The notes under the pieces: generated by a model
Seen by the model: the letters and a program-made list of their open reading frames with translations, nothing else
What the model was told of the DNA's origin: nothing
The model's database searches: none
Translations under genes and position numbers: made by a program
Shown: positions 8,977-18,219 of the stretch, in pieces
How the letters are laid out: each line of letters starts with the position of its first letter
Numbering within the stretch: position 1 is the stretch's first letter
From: Prolixibacteraceae bacterium
GTDB taxonomy: Bacteria > Bacteroidota > Bacteroidia > Bacteroidales > Prolixibacteraceae
Length of the DNA: 64,000 nucleotides
Direction of reading: 5' to 3'
Assembly: GCA_028282705.1 (NCBI GenBank)
Contig: JANQHI010000084.1
Coordinates: 1-64,000 of the forward strand

Positions 8977-10179
8977 ATGCAATTTACACCTGGAAAAATA
9001 ATCAAAGGAGACAAGGTTATCTGGATAGTCTTGCTCTTATTGTCATTGTTATCCATCCTGATAGTATATAGCTCAACAGGGGCATTGGCTTACAGAAGGC
9101 AGGGAGGGGCAACATGGCACTACCTGGTGCGTCAGGTTATATTCCTGTCAACTGGGTTTGGTATTATTTTAATCCTGGTGAATATTATTCCCGTAAAACT
9201 GTATGCAATTATTTCACGTTTAGCTGTTTATTTAAGTATTGGGCTTTTGCTGCTGGCATTTGGCATGAAAATTACTGGCCATGCAGGTGATGCCACAGGC
9301 AGGACATTAAACCTGGGCTTTATTTCATTCCAGCCTGCTGAGGTAGCAAAAATATCCTTGATTATGTTTGTGGCACGGGTGCTTAGCAGGGCACAAAAAT
9401 CAAAAGAGGAGCTGTTCAGGGCATTTAAAACATCCATCTTTTTCACCATAATTATTTGTGGGTTGATCTTCTATTCAGATTTTTCCACATCAGCTTTGTT
9501 ATTTGTAACCATCATGTCTATGCTATTTATTGGGCGTATACCTTTTAAATACCTGGGGATGGTTATTGGAGCAGGTATATTGCTGGTAACCCTCATCTAT
9601 TTAACAGCAGACTATATGCCTGGCAAGCTTTCAAGGGTAGCCACCATAAAAGGAAGGATAGAACGTTTTATCCATGGTGACCCTAATTCAGAAAAAGGCA
9701 TCACCCAGGCTGATTATGCCAAACTAGCTATTTATGAAGGAGGTATGCTGGGCAAGGGTCCCGGGCATTCTGATGTGAGCAACTACATGGCTTCAGCATA
9801 TAATGATTTCATTTTTGCCATCATTGTTGAAGAATATGGGTTGGTTATAGCAGGGTTGATCATCTTCCTGTACCTCATATTTTTCTTCAGGGGGGTAGTA
9901 ATAGTGAGAAGGGCAACCAGGACATTCCCTGCTTTCCTGGTCACAGGACTCACCCTGTTGCTGGTTTATCAGGCCATGATAAATATTGGGGTGTCAGCTG
10001 GTGTTTTGCCTGTAACTGGGCAACCACTTCCCTGGGTTAGCATGGGAGGTACATCCATGTTATTTACCTCCATTGCATTTGGGTGCATTTTAAGTGTCAG
10101 CCATAATAACCAAAAAAATAAAGAATCACAGGAACAGCTAGTTAAAGTGGCTACACCTGATGAGGATGTTATATTATAA
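8977..10179 (+). CDS. ftsW: Septal SEDS glycosyltransferase FtsW
   Basis: 400 aa with about ten membrane segments, in the SEDS family that polymerises lipid II into glycan strands with a class B PBP partner (here FtsI). Family features include 'LNLGFISFQPAEVAKI', the extracellular 'AKLAIYEGGMLGKGPGHS' loop, 'NDFIFAIIVEEYG' and the terminal 'GQPLPWVSMGGTSMLFT'. A short hydrophilic tail follows the last membrane helix. It is encoded between murD and murG, the normal dcw order, and the murG ATG lies 4 bases after its stop. Confidence 0.95.
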   Translation: MQFTPGKIIKGDKVIWIVLLLLSLLSILIVYSSTGALAYRRQGGATWHYLVRQVIFLSTGFGIILILVNIIPVKLYAIISRLAVYLSIGLLLLAFGMKITGHAGDATGRTLNLGFISFQPAEVAKISLIMFVARVLSRAQKSKEELFRAFKTSIFFTIIICGLIFYSDFSTSALLFVTIMSMLFIGRIPFKYLGMVIGAGILLVTLIYLTADYMPGKLSRVATIKGRIERFIHGDPNSEKGITQADYAKLAIYEGGMLGKGPGHSDVSNYMASAYNDFIFAIIVEEYGLVIAGLIIFLYLIFFFRGVVIVRRATRTFPAFLVTGLTLLLVYQAMINIGVSAGVLPVTGQPLPWVSMGGTSMLFTSIAFGCILSVSHNNQKNKESQEQLVKVATPDEDVIL

Positions 10180-10183
10180 AAAG

Positions 10184-11284
10184 ATGAGTAAAATAAAAGC
10201 CATAATTAGTGGGGGAGGAACAGGAGGGCACATATTTCCTGCACTTTCCATAGCCAATGAGCTAAAGGAAAGGTTTCCTGAAGTGGAGATACTTTTTGTT
10301 GGGGCTCAGGACAGGATGGAAATGGAAAAGGTTCCTGCTGCTGGCTATGATATCATTGGGCTACCTGTAATTGGGTTTCCACGCAAACCTGGTATCAGGT
10401 TATTGAAGTTTATATGGAGGCTGTTTTCAAGTGTGATGAAAGCCAGGAAAGTGGTAAAAGATTTTAAACCTGATGTGGCTATTGGGGTGGGAGGCTATGC
10501 CAGTGGACCAACATTGAGGGCAGCAGTCAGGAAAGGAATACCTGCATTGATCCAGGAACAGAACTCATATGCGGGCATAACAAACAAACTATTGAGCAAA
10601 AAGGTAGACAAGATTTGCGTAGCTTATGGTCAGATGGAAAGATATTTCCCAAAAGAAAAAATAATCTACACAGGAAACCCTGTAAGGAAAGGCCTATTTG
10701 AAAAAGAACCCGGGCAGAAAGAAGCCAAAGAATTTTTTGGGATAAAAGAAGATGCAAAAACCATTTTGATTATTGGAGGAAGTTTAGGAGCCAGGTCAAT
10801 AAATAATTCAGTAATAAATAACCTGGAAAAGATTGGAAAGTCTGGGGTAGAGGTGATCTGGCAAACAGGAGCTTTTTATTTTGATGAAATGAAAGAACTG
10901 GTTGAAGGGAAAAAGCCTGAAAACCTTCAATTACACAAGTTTTTGTCACGCATGGATATGGCCTATGCTGCTGCTAGCCTGGTTATAACAAGGGCAGGGG
11001 CTGGTACCATTTCTGAACTGTGCATGGTAGGTAAAGCATCTGTGTTGGTGCCATCACCCAATGTGGCTGAAGACCATCAAACAAAAAATGCTATGGCCTT
11101 AGCTGATAAAGAAGCTGCTGTAATGGTGAAAGATAATGAGATCAATGAAAAGCTATTTGCAACAGCTTTTGAATTGGTGAATGATAAGGCAGCCTTAAAG
11201 AAGCTGGAAACCAATTGTAAAAAACTGGCTAAACCCAATGCAACAAAAGATATTGTGGATGAGATTATTAACCTGGTGAATTAG
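10184..11284 (+). CDS. murG: Lipid II synthase MurG
   Basis: 366 aa GT28-family transferase that adds GlcNAc from UDP-GlcNAc to lipid I on the inner membrane face. The ATG at 10184 is preferred over one at 10160 inside ftsW because it puts 'AIISGGGTGGHIFPAL' at the N-terminus as usual. Other signatures are 'VGVGGYASGPTLRAA', 'QEQNSYAGITNKLL', 'IIGGSLGARSIN' and the UDP-binding 'TRAGAGTISELCMVGKASVL' with 'EDHQTKNA'. It ends 3 bases before murC. Confidence 0.96.
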   Translation: MSKIKAIISGGGTGGHIFPALSIANELKERFPEVEILFVGAQDRMEMEKVPAAGYDIIGLPVIGFPRKPGIRLLKFIWRLFSSVMKARKVVKDFKPDVAIGVGGYASGPTLRAAVRKGIPALIQEQNSYAGITNKLLSKKVDKICVAYGQMERYFPKEKIIYTGNPVRKGLFEKEPGQKEAKEFFGIKEDAKTILIIGGSLGARSINNSVINNLEKIGKSGVEVIWQTGAFYFDEMKELVEGKKPENLQLHKFLSRMDMAYAAASLVITRAGAGTISELCMVGKASVLVPSPNVAEDHQTKNAMALADKEAAVMVKDNEINEKLFATAFELVNDKAALKKLETNCKKLAKPNATKDIVDEIINLVN

Positions 11285-11287
11285 TGG

Positions 11288-12673
11288 ATGGATAACCTTG
11301 AGAACATAAAGAATATTTATTTCCTGGGCATTGGAGGCATAGGGATGAGTTCCCTTGCCAGGTACTTTCAGTCAATTGGGAAAACAGTAGTAGGCTATGA
11401 CCGTGCAAAAACCCAGTTGACCATCAGCTTGGTAGAGGAGGGAATTGATGTACATTATGATGATAACATTGCCCAAATCCCTGCTTATTTACATCAGAAT
11501 GATACATTGGTTATTTATACCCCTGCTATCCCTGATGACCACATTGAATTCAACTGGCTGAAGGAAAAAGGGTTCAATATTCTGAAGAGGGCTAAAGTCC
11601 TTGGTATTTTGTGTAGCTCAAACAATTGCATGGCAGTGGCTGGCACCCATGGAAAAACCACAGTTTCAACCATGTTGGCTGTTATCCTGAAAGAGTCTTT
11701 ATTGGGTTGTGGTGCATTTCTTGGAGGCATTTCTAAAAACTATGATACCAACACTATTTTACCTGAAAATGAGGATGATTGGATTGTAGCAGAAGCTGAT
11801 GAATATGATAGGTCATTCCTGAACCTTTTTCCAAAAATGGCATTGATCACCTCAATGGATGCTGACCACCTGGATATTTATGGGGAACATGAAGAGGTAG
11901 AAAAATCATTTTCAGAATTTGTTTCCCAAATAAAACCTGAAGGAAACCTGGTTATAAAAAAAGGGCTGGAACTGGGAAGCAACCCAACTGGTAATTTGAA
12001 GATATTTACTTATTCTTTGGATGAAAAAGCCGACTTTTATGCAACCAATTTAAAGCTTGAAAATGAAGCCTACACATTCAATTTGCAAACCCCAATGGGG
12101 CAAATTTCAGGAATAAGGACTACCTATCCTGGTTTGATCAATGTGGAGAATGCCATTGGGGCTGCAGCCCTTGCATTACTGGCAGGAGTAACCACTGATG
12201 AGGTTAAAAAAGGAGTTGAAGCATACCAGGGGGTCCAGCGCAGGTTTGATATTAAATTCAGGAATACAAATACCATCTTTATTGATGATTATGCACACCA
12301 TCCTGAAGAGTTGAATGCAGTCATCAGTTCAGTAAAAAAGCTATTTCCTGAAAAGGAAATAACAGGTATTTTCCAGCCTCATTTATATACCAGGACTCGT
12401 GATTTTGCCAAAGAATTTGCTCAAAGCCTCTCCCTGCTTGACCAAATTATTTTGCTACCCATATACCCTGCCAGGGAATTGCCCATTGAAGGGGTAACAT
12501 CACAGTTGATAGGCTCTTATATTGATCATCCTTCTTTATTGGTGATGGATAAAAATGAGGTACTGGAATGGATAAAAATAAATAAAACAGAGGTGCTATT
12601 AACCTTGGGAGCTGGTGATATTGATAAAGTGGCTGATGAAATGTTAGAAATTGTAAAAGCAAAAAATGGTTAG
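11288..12673 (+). CDS. murC: UDP-MurNAc--L-alanine ligase
   Basis: 461 aa Mur ligase that adds L-Ala to UDP-MurNAc. It opens with 'GIGGIGMSSLARYF', then the ATP loop 'VAGTHGKTTVSTML', 'VAEADEYDRSFL', 'SMDADHLDIYG', 'DDYAHHPEELNAV', 'IFQPHLYTRT' and 'LTLGAGDI'. The length is typical. The 3' end overlaps ftsQ by 8 bases. Confidence 0.96.
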   Translation: MDNLENIKNIYFLGIGGIGMSSLARYFQSIGKTVVGYDRAKTQLTISLVEEGIDVHYDDNIAQIPAYLHQNDTLVIYTPAIPDDHIEFNWLKEKGFNILKRAKVLGILCSSNNCMAVAGTHGKTTVSTMLAVILKESLLGCGAFLGGISKNYDTNTILPENEDDWIVAEADEYDRSFLNLFPKMALITSMDADHLDIYGEHEEVEKSFSEFVSQIKPEGNLVIKKGLELGSNPTGNLKIFTYSLDEKADFYATNLKLENEAYTFNLQTPMGQISGIRTTYPGLINVENAIGAAALALLAGVTTDEVKKGVEAYQGVQRRFDIKFRNTNTIFIDDYAHHPEELNAVISSVKKLFPEKEITGIFQPHLYTRTRDFAKEFAQSLSLLDQIILLPIYPARELPIEGVTSQLIGSYIDHPSLLVMDKNEVLEWIKINKTEVLLTLGAGDIDKVADEMLEIVKAKNG

Positions 12674-13415
12674 GAAGGTTTTCAACATATTAGGTTGGAT
12701 TGTGCTGGCTGTATTCCTGGTTGGGACACTTGCTTTTACTTCAACAGAGACAAAAAATATTACCTGTTCAGGGATTGACATTTTGTATGATGATAGGCAA
12801 AGCATAGCCATTGATAAAGAAGAAGTGTTGGGGTTGGTGAAAAATGCTGACAATAAAGTATTAGAGAAAAACCTTGCCCACATAAATGCTGAACTTATTG
12901 AGAAAGCAGTTGAAAAACACCAGGTTATTGAAAAAGCAGAGGTTTACAAAATGGCTGCAAAGCAGGATTATAATTATAAAGGGATATTGGCTGTAAAAAT
13001 AAAGCACAGGGAACCATTGGTCAGGATCATTTCATCTTCAGGGAGTTATTACCTGGACAATAAAGGTGAAAAATTTCCAGTTTCAACAAAATATACAGCT
13101 AATGTACTGGTGGTTTCAGGAGCAGTTGCCGAAAGCTTTGCCAAAAAGGAATTGCTTGAATTTGTATCCTTTATTGAAAAAGATGCCTTTTGGAAAGCAC
13201 AAGTTGAACAGATACATGTTTCATCTTCAAATGAATTAGTCCTGGTTCCATTGGTAGGTGAGCATTTTGTTGATTTTGGCAAAGTAGGTAGTTACAAGGA
13301 AAAACTCAGGAACCTAAAGGCATTTTATGAACAAGTGCTGGCACAGGGTAACTGGAATAAATACAAACGCATAAACCTGAAATATAAAGATCAGGTCATT
13401 GGAAAAAAACGCTGA
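12666..13415 (+). CDS. ftsQ: Cell division protein FtsQ/DivIB-like
   Basis: 249 aa with a short cytoplasmic N-terminus, one membrane segment ('ILGWIVLAVFLVGTLAF', about residues 7-23) and a periplasmic domain. The region around residues 30-110 fits a POTRA fold ('VEKHQVIEKAEVYK', 'ILAVKIKHREPLVRI'), followed by the FtsQ beta domain ('YYLDNKGEKFPVS'). The sequence is divergent, as usual in Bacteroidota, so the call leans on topology, motif spacing and the position between murC and ftsA. It overlaps murC by 8 bases. Confidence 0.88.
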   Translation: MVRKVFNILGWIVLAVFLVGTLAFTSTETKNITCSGIDILYDDRQSIAIDKEEVLGLVKNADNKVLEKNLAHINAELIEKAVEKHQVIEKAEVYKMAAKQDYNYKGILAVKIKHREPLVRIISSSGSYYLDNKGEKFPVSTKYTANVLVVSGAVAESFAKKELLEFVSFIEKDAFWKAQVEQIHVSSSNELVLVPLVGEHFVDFGKVGSYKEKLRNLKAFYEQVLAQGNWNKYKRINLKYKDQVIGKKR

Positions 13416-13419
13416 TATT

Positions 13420-14715
13420 ATGGCTTCAAAACAGAAAATTGTTGCAGTTGTAGATATTGGAAGTACCAAAATTGTGGCTTTGGCAGGTACAAAAACAGAG
13501 GATGGAAAAATCAATATATTGGGTTGTGCCAAGGTGGCCTCTAAAGGCATCAAAAGAGGGCTTGTCCTCAATATTGAAGAGGCAATTGCTGCATTGAATG
13601 ATGTGATAACCCAAATTGAAGAACAATTTGATGATGAAGTATCTGAAGTAAATGTAGCCCTGGCAGGGCATTTGATCAAAACTGTTGAATACAAAGGGTA
13701 CAGGTATACTTCAGAAGATGGGGTAGTTACACGTGATGATATTATGGAGCTGTATGAAGAGGTGTTAAATCGCCAATCTGCCCCGGGAGAAAAGATTTAC
13801 CATGTAATCCCACAGGATTATATCATTGATGGAGAGCCTGGCAATAGCAACCCCATTGGCTTTTCAGCTAAAAAAATTGATGCTGTTTATCATTTACTAA
13901 CTGCTCCAGAGCAGTACACTACAAATGTGGAAACAGCTTTAAATAAAATCAACATAAATCTCAATAAAATAATTGTATCACATTTGGCAACTGCTGAAGC
14001 TGTACTCACTGAAGATGAGAAAGAAGCTGGTGTGGTACTGGTTGATATTGGAGGAGGGGTAACCAAAGCAGCCATTTATTATGAAGGAGTATTGTGCCAT
14101 TGTTCAGCCATCCCATTTGGAGGGAATGTAATTACAAAAGACATTAAAGAAGGATGCTCTATTTTATACAGGTGGGCTGAACAGCTTAAAGTGGAATATG
14201 GGCAGGCAATGGGCAATTTTGCTGAAGAACAAAAAGTGGTCACCATTCCAGGATATAATGGATGGGAACCTAAAGAGATATCTTTTAAAAGCCTGGCATA
14301 CATTATCCAGGCAAGGTTGGAAGAGATCATTGATAGCTTTTTCTTCCAGATAGAAAACTCAGGATACCTTGATAAATTGGGAGCTGGGATTGTTTTAACT
14401 GGGGGGACATCAAAATTAAATAATATAGTTCAGCTTGTCAAATACAGGACAGGTATGGATGCCCGTGTTGGTTTTCCTGTAATAAATGTGGGAAATAAAC
14501 AGGAGGAATTTGACCAGCCAGAATTCTTTACTGCACTTGGGCTGTTAAAGCTTTCAATTAATGACCATGAAAATGGTGCCAACACCAAAAAAGGTAAGAG
14601 AAAAAAAAAGGAAAAAGAAAAAAAAGCATCTGGGGGATTTTTCAAAAGCCAGATTGAGAAAATGTCTCAACAGATCACCATGATCTTTGATGAAGATGAT
14701 ATTGAATTAAACTAA
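13420..14715 (+). CDS. ftsA: Cell division protein FtsA (actin-like FtsZ membrane anchor)
   Basis: 431 aa from ATG 13420. A TTG at 13399 inside ftsQ is less likely. It is an actin-fold ATPase: 'VAVVDIGSTKIVAL' (phosphate 1 loop), 'VVLVDIGGGVTKAAIY' (phosphate 2) and 'GIVLTGGTSKLNNI' (adenosine loop). The SHS2 subdomain 1C lies between phosphate 1 and 2. The C-terminus has a Lys/Arg-rich stretch (about 389-402), a GG at 405-406, an amphipathic segment ('FFKSQIEKMSQQITMIF', 407-423) and an acidic end 'DEDDIELN'. FtsA proteins use such a helix to sit on the inner membrane and anchor FtsZ. It stops 10 bases before ftsZ1. Confidence 0.96.
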   Translation: MASKQKIVAVVDIGSTKIVALAGTKTEDGKINILGCAKVASKGIKRGLVLNIEEAIAALNDVITQIEEQFDDEVSEVNVALAGHLIKTVEYKGYRYTSEDGVVTRDDIMELYEEVLNRQSAPGEKIYHVIPQDYIIDGEPGNSNPIGFSAKKIDAVYHLLTAPEQYTTNVETALNKININLNKIIVSHLATAEAVLTEDEKEAGVVLVDIGGGVTKAAIYYEGVLCHCSAIPFGGNVITKDIKEGCSILYRWAEQLKVEYGQAMGNFAEEQKVVTIPGYNGWEPKEISFKSLAYIIQARLEEIIDSFFFQIENSGYLDKLGAGIVLTGGTSKLNNIVQLVKYRTGMDARVGFPVINVGNKQEEFDQPEFFTALGLLKLSINDHENGANTKKGKRKKKEKEKKASGGFFKSQIEKMSQQITMIFDEDDIELN

Positions 14716-14725
14716 AACTGATGAT

Positions 14726-16027
14726 ATGGCCGAAGAAATATTAAATTTTGGGTTACCAAGTACTTCTTCAAACATTATTAAAGTGCTGGGAGTAGGAGGA
14801 GGAGGTTGTAATGCAGTCAGTTACATGTATGAAGAAGGTATTAAGGGAGTTGATTATGTGCTGTGTAATACTGATGCACAAGCCATGCAAAACAGTCCTG
14901 TCCCTGTGAAGATACAGCTGGGAGTTACTTTAACCCAGGGCAGGGGGGCAGGCAATAACCCCGAGCGTGGGCAGGAAGCAGCCAAAGAAAACTATGAAGA
15001 CATAAAAAAGGTATTGCAGGAAAATACAAAAATGGTTTTCATTACTGCAGGAATGGGGGGAGGTACTGGCACTGGGGCAGCACCTGTAATTGCCTCATTG
15101 GCAAAAGAGTTGGGAATACTCACCATTGCTGTGGTTACAATCCCATCACCAGCTGAAGGGAAAAAACGTTTTGGGCAAGCTATTGAAGGGATTAAAAAAT
15201 TGAAAGAGCAGGTTGATAGTATGTTGGTTATCAGCAACCAAAAGCTTCACAATATTTTTGGAAACCTCCCTGCCCGGCAGGCATTTAAAAAAGCTGACAA
15301 TATTGTGGCAACTGCAGTAAAAGGAGTTGCTGAGATCATAACAGTCCATGGGAATATAAACATTGATTTTACTGATGTCCATACTGTTATGGCAGATAGC
15401 AAAGTATTTATCATGGGAACAGGTTATGCAAGTGGTGACAACAGGGCAATGGCAGCTGTGGAGAAAGCCTTGGAGTCACCTTTGCTTGATAGCAATGACA
15501 TTTTTGGGACTAAAAATATCCTTTTAAATATTATTTCAGGGAAAGAAGAAATAACCATTGGGGAAATAGGTGAAATTATTGAACATTTACAGGATAAAGC
15601 AGGGCAGGATGCAGATATTATTTGGGGGAATGGATTTGATGAATCACTGGGAGAAGAGGTGTGTGTAACCATTTTGGCAACAGGGTTTGAAACCAACCCA
15701 AACCAGCTCCTTCAAGAGGAAAAACCAGCCGAAAAATTTGGGCTTGGCCATCAGGAGCCTGATATTAATTACATTGAAGATGAATCAGAAGAAGGAGTGG
15801 CTGGCTATGAAGAAATGGTGGATGAACCTTTGCAAGAAGAAGAGCCATTGTTGATGGAAATGGAAAAACCTACCAGCACCAGGAAAAAGAAGAAAAAGAG
15901 AAGAAAAGAAATAGCTCATACAGAATCTCAGGGAGGAAGCATTGATAATTGGTTTAACAGGCAATTCTCAAGGTTTTTCGATGGTGATGACCAGTCCTTG
16001 GATGAAGAAAACCCTGATAATCCTTAA
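14726..16027 (+). CDS. ftsZ: FtsZ paralog 1 with FtsA-like amphipathic C-terminal tail
   Basis: 433 aa tubulin-like GTPase. The GTP-binding core is intact: '[10 protein letters not shown]', the signature GGGTGTG at 111-117, and T7 loop N212-x-D214-x-x-D217 ('NIDFTD') needed for hydrolysis in the next subunit. It starts like FtsZ2 ('EEILNF') and is similar across the whole core, so the two are tandem paralogs. Differences: '[11 protein letters not shown]' replaces the usual 'PFxxEG', 'HGNIN' precedes the T7 loop, and there is no C-terminal 'DIPAYLRK' peptide. Instead a basic run (386-394) leads to GG (403-404), an amphipathic helix '[13 protein letters not shown]' (406-418) and 'DGDD', which resembles the FtsA tail. 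A direct membrane-bound role is inferred. Confidence 0.95.
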   Translation: MAEEILNFGLPSTSSNIIKVLGVGGGGCNAVSYMYEEGIKGVDYVLCNTDAQAMQNSPVPVKIQLGVTLTQGRGAGNNPERGQEAAKENYEDIKKVLQENTKMVFITAGMGGGTGTGAAPVIASLAKELGILTIAVVTIPSPAEGKKRFGQAIEGIKKLKEQVDSMLVISNQKLHNIFGNLPARQAFKKADNIVATAVKGVAEIITVHGNINIDFTDVHTVMADSKVFIMGTGYASGDNRAMAAVEKALESPLLDSNDIFGTKNILLNIISGKEEITIGEIGEIIEHLQDKAGQDADIIWGNGFDESLGEEVCVTILATGFETNPNQLLQEEKPAEKFGLGHQEPDINYIEDESEEGVAGYEEMVDEPLQEEEPLLMEMEKPTSTRKKKKKRRKEIAHTESQGGSIDNWFNRQFSRFFDGDDQSLDEENPDNP

Positions 16028-16089
16028 CCAGGAATTTTATCCTATAAGGAGTTTGAATAAAAGAAATAAACAATTTGAAAGAAAAAAAT

Positions 16090-17502
16090 ATGTCATCAGA
16101 AATATTAAATTTTAAGCAAGATACCAATGGAGGCCAGTTTATTAAAGTAATTGGTGTTGGTGGTGGAGGTGGCAATGCAGTCAACCACATGTATACCCAG
16201 GGAATTCGTGATGTTGATTTTATTGTCTGTAACACTGATGCCCAGGCATTGGAAGCCAGCCCAATCCCAAGTAAGTTGCAATTGGGGGCATCACTTACTG
16301 AAGGCAGGGGTGCCGGCAACAAACCCGATATGGGCAAGCAGGCTGCCATTGAAAATATTGAAGATGTAAAAAGTGCACTTCATTCAAATACAAAAATGGT
16401 TTTTATAACTGCTGGTATGGGTGGTGGAACAGGAACTGGAGCTGCACCTGTAATTGCTGAAGCCTGTAGCCAAATGGGGTTGCTCACAGTGGGTATTGTA
16501 ACCATACCTTTCAGGAATGAGGGAAGGAGAAGGATCAAGCAAGCCATTGAAGGAATTGCAGAACTGGAAGGGTATGTTGATTCTTTGCTGGTCATAAACA
16601 ATGAACGAATTCGCGAAATGTATGGTGATTTCCCAATTTCTGAGGCATTTGCCAAAGCTGATAATGTACTGGCAACTGCTGCTAAAGGAATTGCTGAAAT
16701 TATCACTGTGCCAGGATACATAAATGTGGATTTTGCTGATGTTGAAACTGTTATGCGCGAAAGTGGGGTAGCCCTGATGGGGACTGGCATTGCTGAAGGT
16801 GATGGCAGGGCTCTCAAAGCAGTTGAAGAGGCTTTGGTTTCTCCTTTGCTAAACAACAATGACATAACAGGGGCTAAAAACATTTTGCTGAATGTTACAT
16901 CAGGGGTTGATGAAATCACCATGGATGAGATAGGGGAGATTACTGATTTTGTACAAGATAAAGCAGGCTTTGAAGCTGACCTTATTTGGGGTAATGGCAT
17001 TGATGATAGCCTTGAGGATAAAATTTCAGTAACTGTAATTGCAACAGGATTTAGCATGAGCAGCATACCTGAAATGCTGTTGGCTAAAAAGCCTGAAAAA
17101 CAAATGCACTACCTGAAAGATGATGTTGCTTTTGTAAAACCTACAAATAAAGTTGATGAAGATGAAACTGTTGAAAGTAACCCCAAGCAGCGCACATTTG
17201 AATTTGATTTGAAATCGCAACAAAATCCTGCAAATGAATTTGATGCCCTTTACCCAAAGACTAGCAAGGAAAGAAGCCAGGCTAAGGAAGAATCACGCAT
17301 GAAAATTGATTTCACTGAAATGGATGATAATGCTGTGGATGAAATGGAGGACATTCCTGCATACCTCAGGAAGCAAAGAAAAAAAAAAGGGGTGATGGAT
17401 CATAAGCAGGAAGATAAATCAAAGACTTCATTATCAACAGATAAATACGGGAATATAATTTTTGGTTCCAATAACAGTTACCTTCATAAAAATATTGATT
17501 AA
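16090..17502 (+). CDS. ftsZ: FtsZ paralog 2, canonical Bacteroidota-type FtsZ
   Basis: 470 aa from ATG 16090; an in-frame TTG lies at 16075. It has a complete FtsZ core with GGGTGTG at 111-117 and T7 loop 'NVDFAD' at 212-217, the same numbering as paralog 1. 'TIPFRNEGRRRIKQA' is canonical. After a long acidic linker it has the conserved peptide 'DIPAYLRKQ' (421-429), which binds FtsA and other partners in other bacteria. A basic segment and a further tail follow, ending 'NNSYLHKNID', a type of ending I associate with Bacteroidota FtsZ. This copy is therefore the likely primary Z-ring protein. It starts 62 bases after paralog 1 and is followed by yqeY. Confidence 0.96.
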   Translation: MSSEILNFKQDTNGGQFIKVIGVGGGGGNAVNHMYTQGIRDVDFIVCNTDAQALEASPIPSKLQLGASLTEGRGAGNKPDMGKQAAIENIEDVKSALHSNTKMVFITAGMGGGTGTGAAPVIAEACSQMGLLTVGIVTIPFRNEGRRRIKQAIEGIAELEGYVDSLLVINNERIREMYGDFPISEAFAKADNVLATAAKGIAEIITVPGYINVDFADVETVMRESGVALMGTGIAEGDGRALKAVEEALVSPLLNNNDITGAKNILLNVTSGVDEITMDEIGEITDFVQDKAGFEADLIWGNGIDDSLEDKISVTVIATGFSMSSIPEMLLAKKPEKQMHYLKDDVAFVKPTNKVDEDETVESNPKQRTFEFDLKSQQNPANEFDALYPKTSKERSQAKEESRMKIDFTEMDDNAVDEMEDIPAYLRKQRKKKGVMDHKQEDKSKTSLSTDKYGNIIFGSNNSYLHKNID

Positions 17503-17513
17503 TAAAAACCATT

Positions 17514-17963
17514 ATGACTCTATTTGACCAAATAAACAATGATATTAAAGAAGCCATGAAGGCTCGCAAAAAAGAGAAGCTTGAAGCTTTGCGCAACATA
17601 AAAAAAGTGATGATTGAGGCTAAGGCAGCTAAAGGGGCAGGTTATGAATTATCAGATGATGAAGCTTTGAAAATTATTCAGAAGCTGGCAAAGCAGGGCA
17701 AAGATTCAGCAGATATTTATAAGAACCAGGGACGTGATGACTTGTATGCCCACGAGATGGTACAGGTTGAGATTTTTGAATCTTTCCTTCCCGAAAAATT
17801 GGGTGATGAAGAACTGTCCAAAGTTGTTCAGGCAATTATTGAGCAAACTGGTGCTTCTTCAATGAAAGATATGGGAAAAGTGATGGGTATTGCATCAAAG
17901 CAACTGGCAGGTAAAGCTGATGGAAAAGATATTGCTGCCAAAGTTAAAAGCCTGTTGGGATAA
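17514..17963 (+). CDS. yqeY: GatB/YqeY-domain protein
   Basis: 149 aa, full length for the YqeY family. It is helical throughout, with a basic N-terminal half ('IKEAMKARKKEKLEALRNI') and the C-terminal 'MKDMGKVMGIASKQLAGKADG', which resembles the tRNA-binding tail domain of GatB. A role in tRNA-dependent amidation has been proposed for the family but is not settled. It lies 11 bases after ftsZ2 and probably ends the dcw transcript, because a terminator hairpin follows. Confidence 0.9.
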   Translation: MTLFDQINNDIKEAMKARKKEKLEALRNIKKVMIEAKAAKGAGYELSDDEALKIIQKLAKQGKDSADIYKNQGRDDLYAHEMVQVEIFESFLPEKLGDEELSKVVQAIIEQTGASSMKDMGKVMGIASKQLAGKADGKDIAAKVKSLLG

Positions 17964-18030
17964 TAAACATATTTTATACCTGAGAAAAGGTAGTATTGAT
18001 CCAGGGTTTTATGATACCTGGGTGTAATTT

Positions 18031-18067
18031 AAAAAGCTGCTAATCTCTATGGTTGGCAGTTTTTTTA
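18031..18067 (+). terminator. Terminator after yqeY
   Basis: A-run, CTGCTAA, 9-base loop, TTGGCAG and then a run of seven T. The stem is 7 bp with one G-T pair. It closes the dcw transcript. Confidence 0.75.
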
Positions 18068-18090
18068 TGTTTTGATGGATTTTAAAATAA

Positions 18091-18125
18091 AAGGAACTGG
18101 CCCCTCAGAAAAAGGCAGGTTCCCT
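18091..18125 (-). terminator. AACTGG-type hairpin downstream of ppiD
   Basis: Arms GGAACTGGCC and GGCAGGTTCC pair except for two central bases. Read on the minus strand the 3' arm is followed by CCTTTTATTTT. It is one of a family of similar hairpins at 37913, 40774 and 46384, and is probably a back-up terminator for ppiD. Confidence 0.5.
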
Positions 18126-18162
18126 TGATTAACTCATAAGATGCAGGCAAATATTTCTCAAT

Positions 18163-18195
18163 AAAAAAGCTGCTTACCCCAAGATAAACAGCTTT
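18163..18195 (-). terminator. Terminator of ppiD
   Basis: On the minus strand AAAGCTG, an 18-base loop, CAGCTTT and then TTTATT. It lies 25 bases beyond the ppiD stop. Confidence 0.65.
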
Positions 18196-18219
18196 ACTAT
18201 TTTATAAATACGATCTATA

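Noticed and set aside
16380-17066. 228-codon open frame antisense to ftsZ2
   Set aside because: Ser/Pro/Ile-rich product with no family pattern, complementary to the conserved FtsZ core. It is a shadow of the real gene.
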